From NCBI GenBank assembly GCA_017885365.1, contig JAFNGD010000272.1, forward strand, positions 1 through 5,647: a DNA stretch of 5,647 bases. The letters are read 5' to 3'. A model generated the notes under the pieces. It did no database searches, was not told the origin of the DNA, and saw only the letters and a list, made by a program, of their open reading frames with translations. Made by a program: the position numbers and the translations under genes. The stretch comes from Nitrospirota bacterium (lineage in GTDB: Bacteria; Nitrospirota; UBA9217). Positions within the stretch are counted from its first letter, which is position 1. Every line of letters starts with the position of its first letter. Below, piece after piece: positions 4,685 to 5,647 of this stretch.

Positions 4685-5647
4685 CAAACAGCGTTCTTTT
4701 CCACTGGACCCTGACCCGCAAGTTCCTGGTCAGCATCCTGCTGGCCCTCTTGCTGATCTTCACCGCCATGGGCCTCGTCATCAATGTGCATGAAAAGAAG
4801 GTGCTCGTGAACGAACTTACCGGGAAGGGTGAGAACGTGACGAGGATACTGGCGGCGATCTCCGCGGAGCCGATCCTGAGCTTCAACTTATCCGCGCTGG
4901 AGAACCAGGTGCGATACGTTGGCTCCGGGGATGCGAACATCATCTTCGCAACCGTTCTGGACCGTGAAGACAAGGTGCTGACGGAATATCGGAAGGCCGG
5001 TTCGGACAGGGCGAACGTCCTTGATTTCTCCAGTCCGATCCTGCAGCAGAATGAGAAGATCGGCATGGTTAGGATCGGCTATTCCACGACCAGCATCAGC
5101 AGCGCTCTGCGGCAGTCGCAAGCGATCCTCGCCGGCCTTTCACTGGGGACCATGCTCCTGGTCTCGCTCATCGTCTACCTGCTCTTCCGGTTCCTTGCGC
5201 TGAAGCCCATCGACCGCCTGAACGCCGTCGTGGTGCAGGTCGCCGCCGGCGATCTGACGCAGTCCGTCGATGCGGAGTCAGGCGACGAGATCGGCATGCT
5301 GTTCAGCTCCATCAAGGCCATGGTCCTGAAACTCAAGGAGGTCGTTGTGGGCGTCAAGACCTCTGCAGACAACGTGGCGTCCGGCAGCCGTCAGCTCTCT
5401 GCCGGGTCGGAGCAGATGTCCCAGGGCACGACAGAGCAGGCGGCGTCAGCCGAGGAGGCATCGGCATCCATTGAGGAGATGCATGCCACGATCAGACAGA
5501 ACGCCGACAACGCCGTCGCCACCGAGAAGATCGCCCAGAAGAGCTCCGACGATGCCCTGGTGAGCGGGCAGGCTGTGTCCGAGGCCGTGAACGCCATGAA
5601 GGACATTGCAGGGAAGATCTCGATCATCGAGGAGATCGCCCGCCAGA
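4681..5647 (+). CDS. Methyl-accepting chemotaxis protein, C-terminus cut by window edge
   Basis: The visible 322 codons form a classical transmembrane chemoreceptor that would control the CheA kinase through CheW. A short cytoplasmic N-terminus is followed by TM1 (about 15-36) and a small periplasmic sensor of about 110 residues (37-148). It includes ILAAISAEPILSFNL and a TVLDREDKVLTEY stretch, like small CHASE8- or PAS-like sensors. TM2 (about 149-171) follows, then a HAMP domain (about 172-222, LKPIDRL...AAGDLTQSV...GDEIGML). The start of the signalling helix is rich in heptad Gln/Glu/Ser/Ala (EQMSQGTTEQAASAEEAS, MKDIAGKISIIEEIARQ), with likely methylation sites. The conserved hairpin tip lies beyond the edge. 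GAGGAG (4667-4672), 8 bases upstream, supports the ATG. It is probably cotranscribed with the PhnD-like gene, whose product could present its ligand to this sensor. The receptor style resembles Geobacter-type receptors. Confidence 0.92.
   Translation, partial: MTNSVLFHWTLTRKFLVSILLALLLIFTAMGLVINVHEKKVLVNELTGKGENVTRILAAISAEPILSFNLSALENQVRYVGSGDANIIFATVLDREDKVLTEYRKAGSDRANVLDFSSPILQQNEKIGMVRIGYSTTSISSALRQSQAILAGLSLGTMLLVSLIVYLLFRFLALKPIDRLNAVVVQVAAGDLTQSVDAESGDEIGMLFSSIKAMVLKLKEVVVGVKTSADNVASGSRQLSAGSEQMSQGTTEQAASAEEASASIEEMHATIRQNADNAVATEKIAQKSSDDALVSGQAVSEAVNAMKDIAGKISIIEEIARQ

Noticed and set aside
4060..4791. 243-codon minus-strand frame opposite the binding protein and receptor start
   Set aside because: It is antisense to two well-supported genes, crosses their junction, and has a composition typical of shadow frames.

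Overview
The window looks like chromosome of a moderately GC-rich Gram-negative bacterium. Coding regions strongly favour G/C-ending codons, there is a Sec signal peptide for periplasmic export, and there are two candidate sigma-54 promoters. The chemoreceptor resembles those of Geobacter-like Deltaproteobacteria and Nitrospirota. That taxonomic guess is inference from protein style only; there is no rRNA or marker gene to test it.

Left part (1-1906, minus strand): a two-gene operon read right to left. It holds a CysQ-type 3'-phosphoadenosine-5'-phosphate (PAP) phosphatase followed by an ATP sulfurylase (Sat) that runs off the left edge. The two genes overlap by 8 bases. The Sat resembles the sulfurylase half of bifunctional ATP sulfurylase/APS kinase enzymes, but any kinase half would lie outside the window.

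Middle (1907-2500): about 600 bases of AT-richer DNA between divergent genes, with no convincing gene. It holds a REP-like palindromic fragment, several short inverted repeats, and candidate sigma-54 (-24/-12) promoters facing both ways. The better one faces right, toward the sulfotransferase. The sulfotransferase (2501-3589, plus strand) has recognisable PAPS-binding motifs. Sat (with APS kinase) would make PAPS, the sulfotransferase would use it, and CysQ would remove the PAP by-product. The divergent locus therefore reads as a compact sulfation module with unknown acceptor.

Right part (3590-5647, plus strand): a leader with three palindromes, then a PhnD-like periplasmic substrate-binding protein, then a methyl-accepting chemotaxis protein cut by the right edge. 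The two genes are 78 bases apart with no obvious terminator, and a 26-codon reading frame bridges the gap and ends in an ATGA overlap with the receptor. No transporter permease or ATPase is visible, so the binding protein may serve sensing rather than, or as well as, uptake. No RNA genes, CRISPR arrays, transposases or phage genes were seen.
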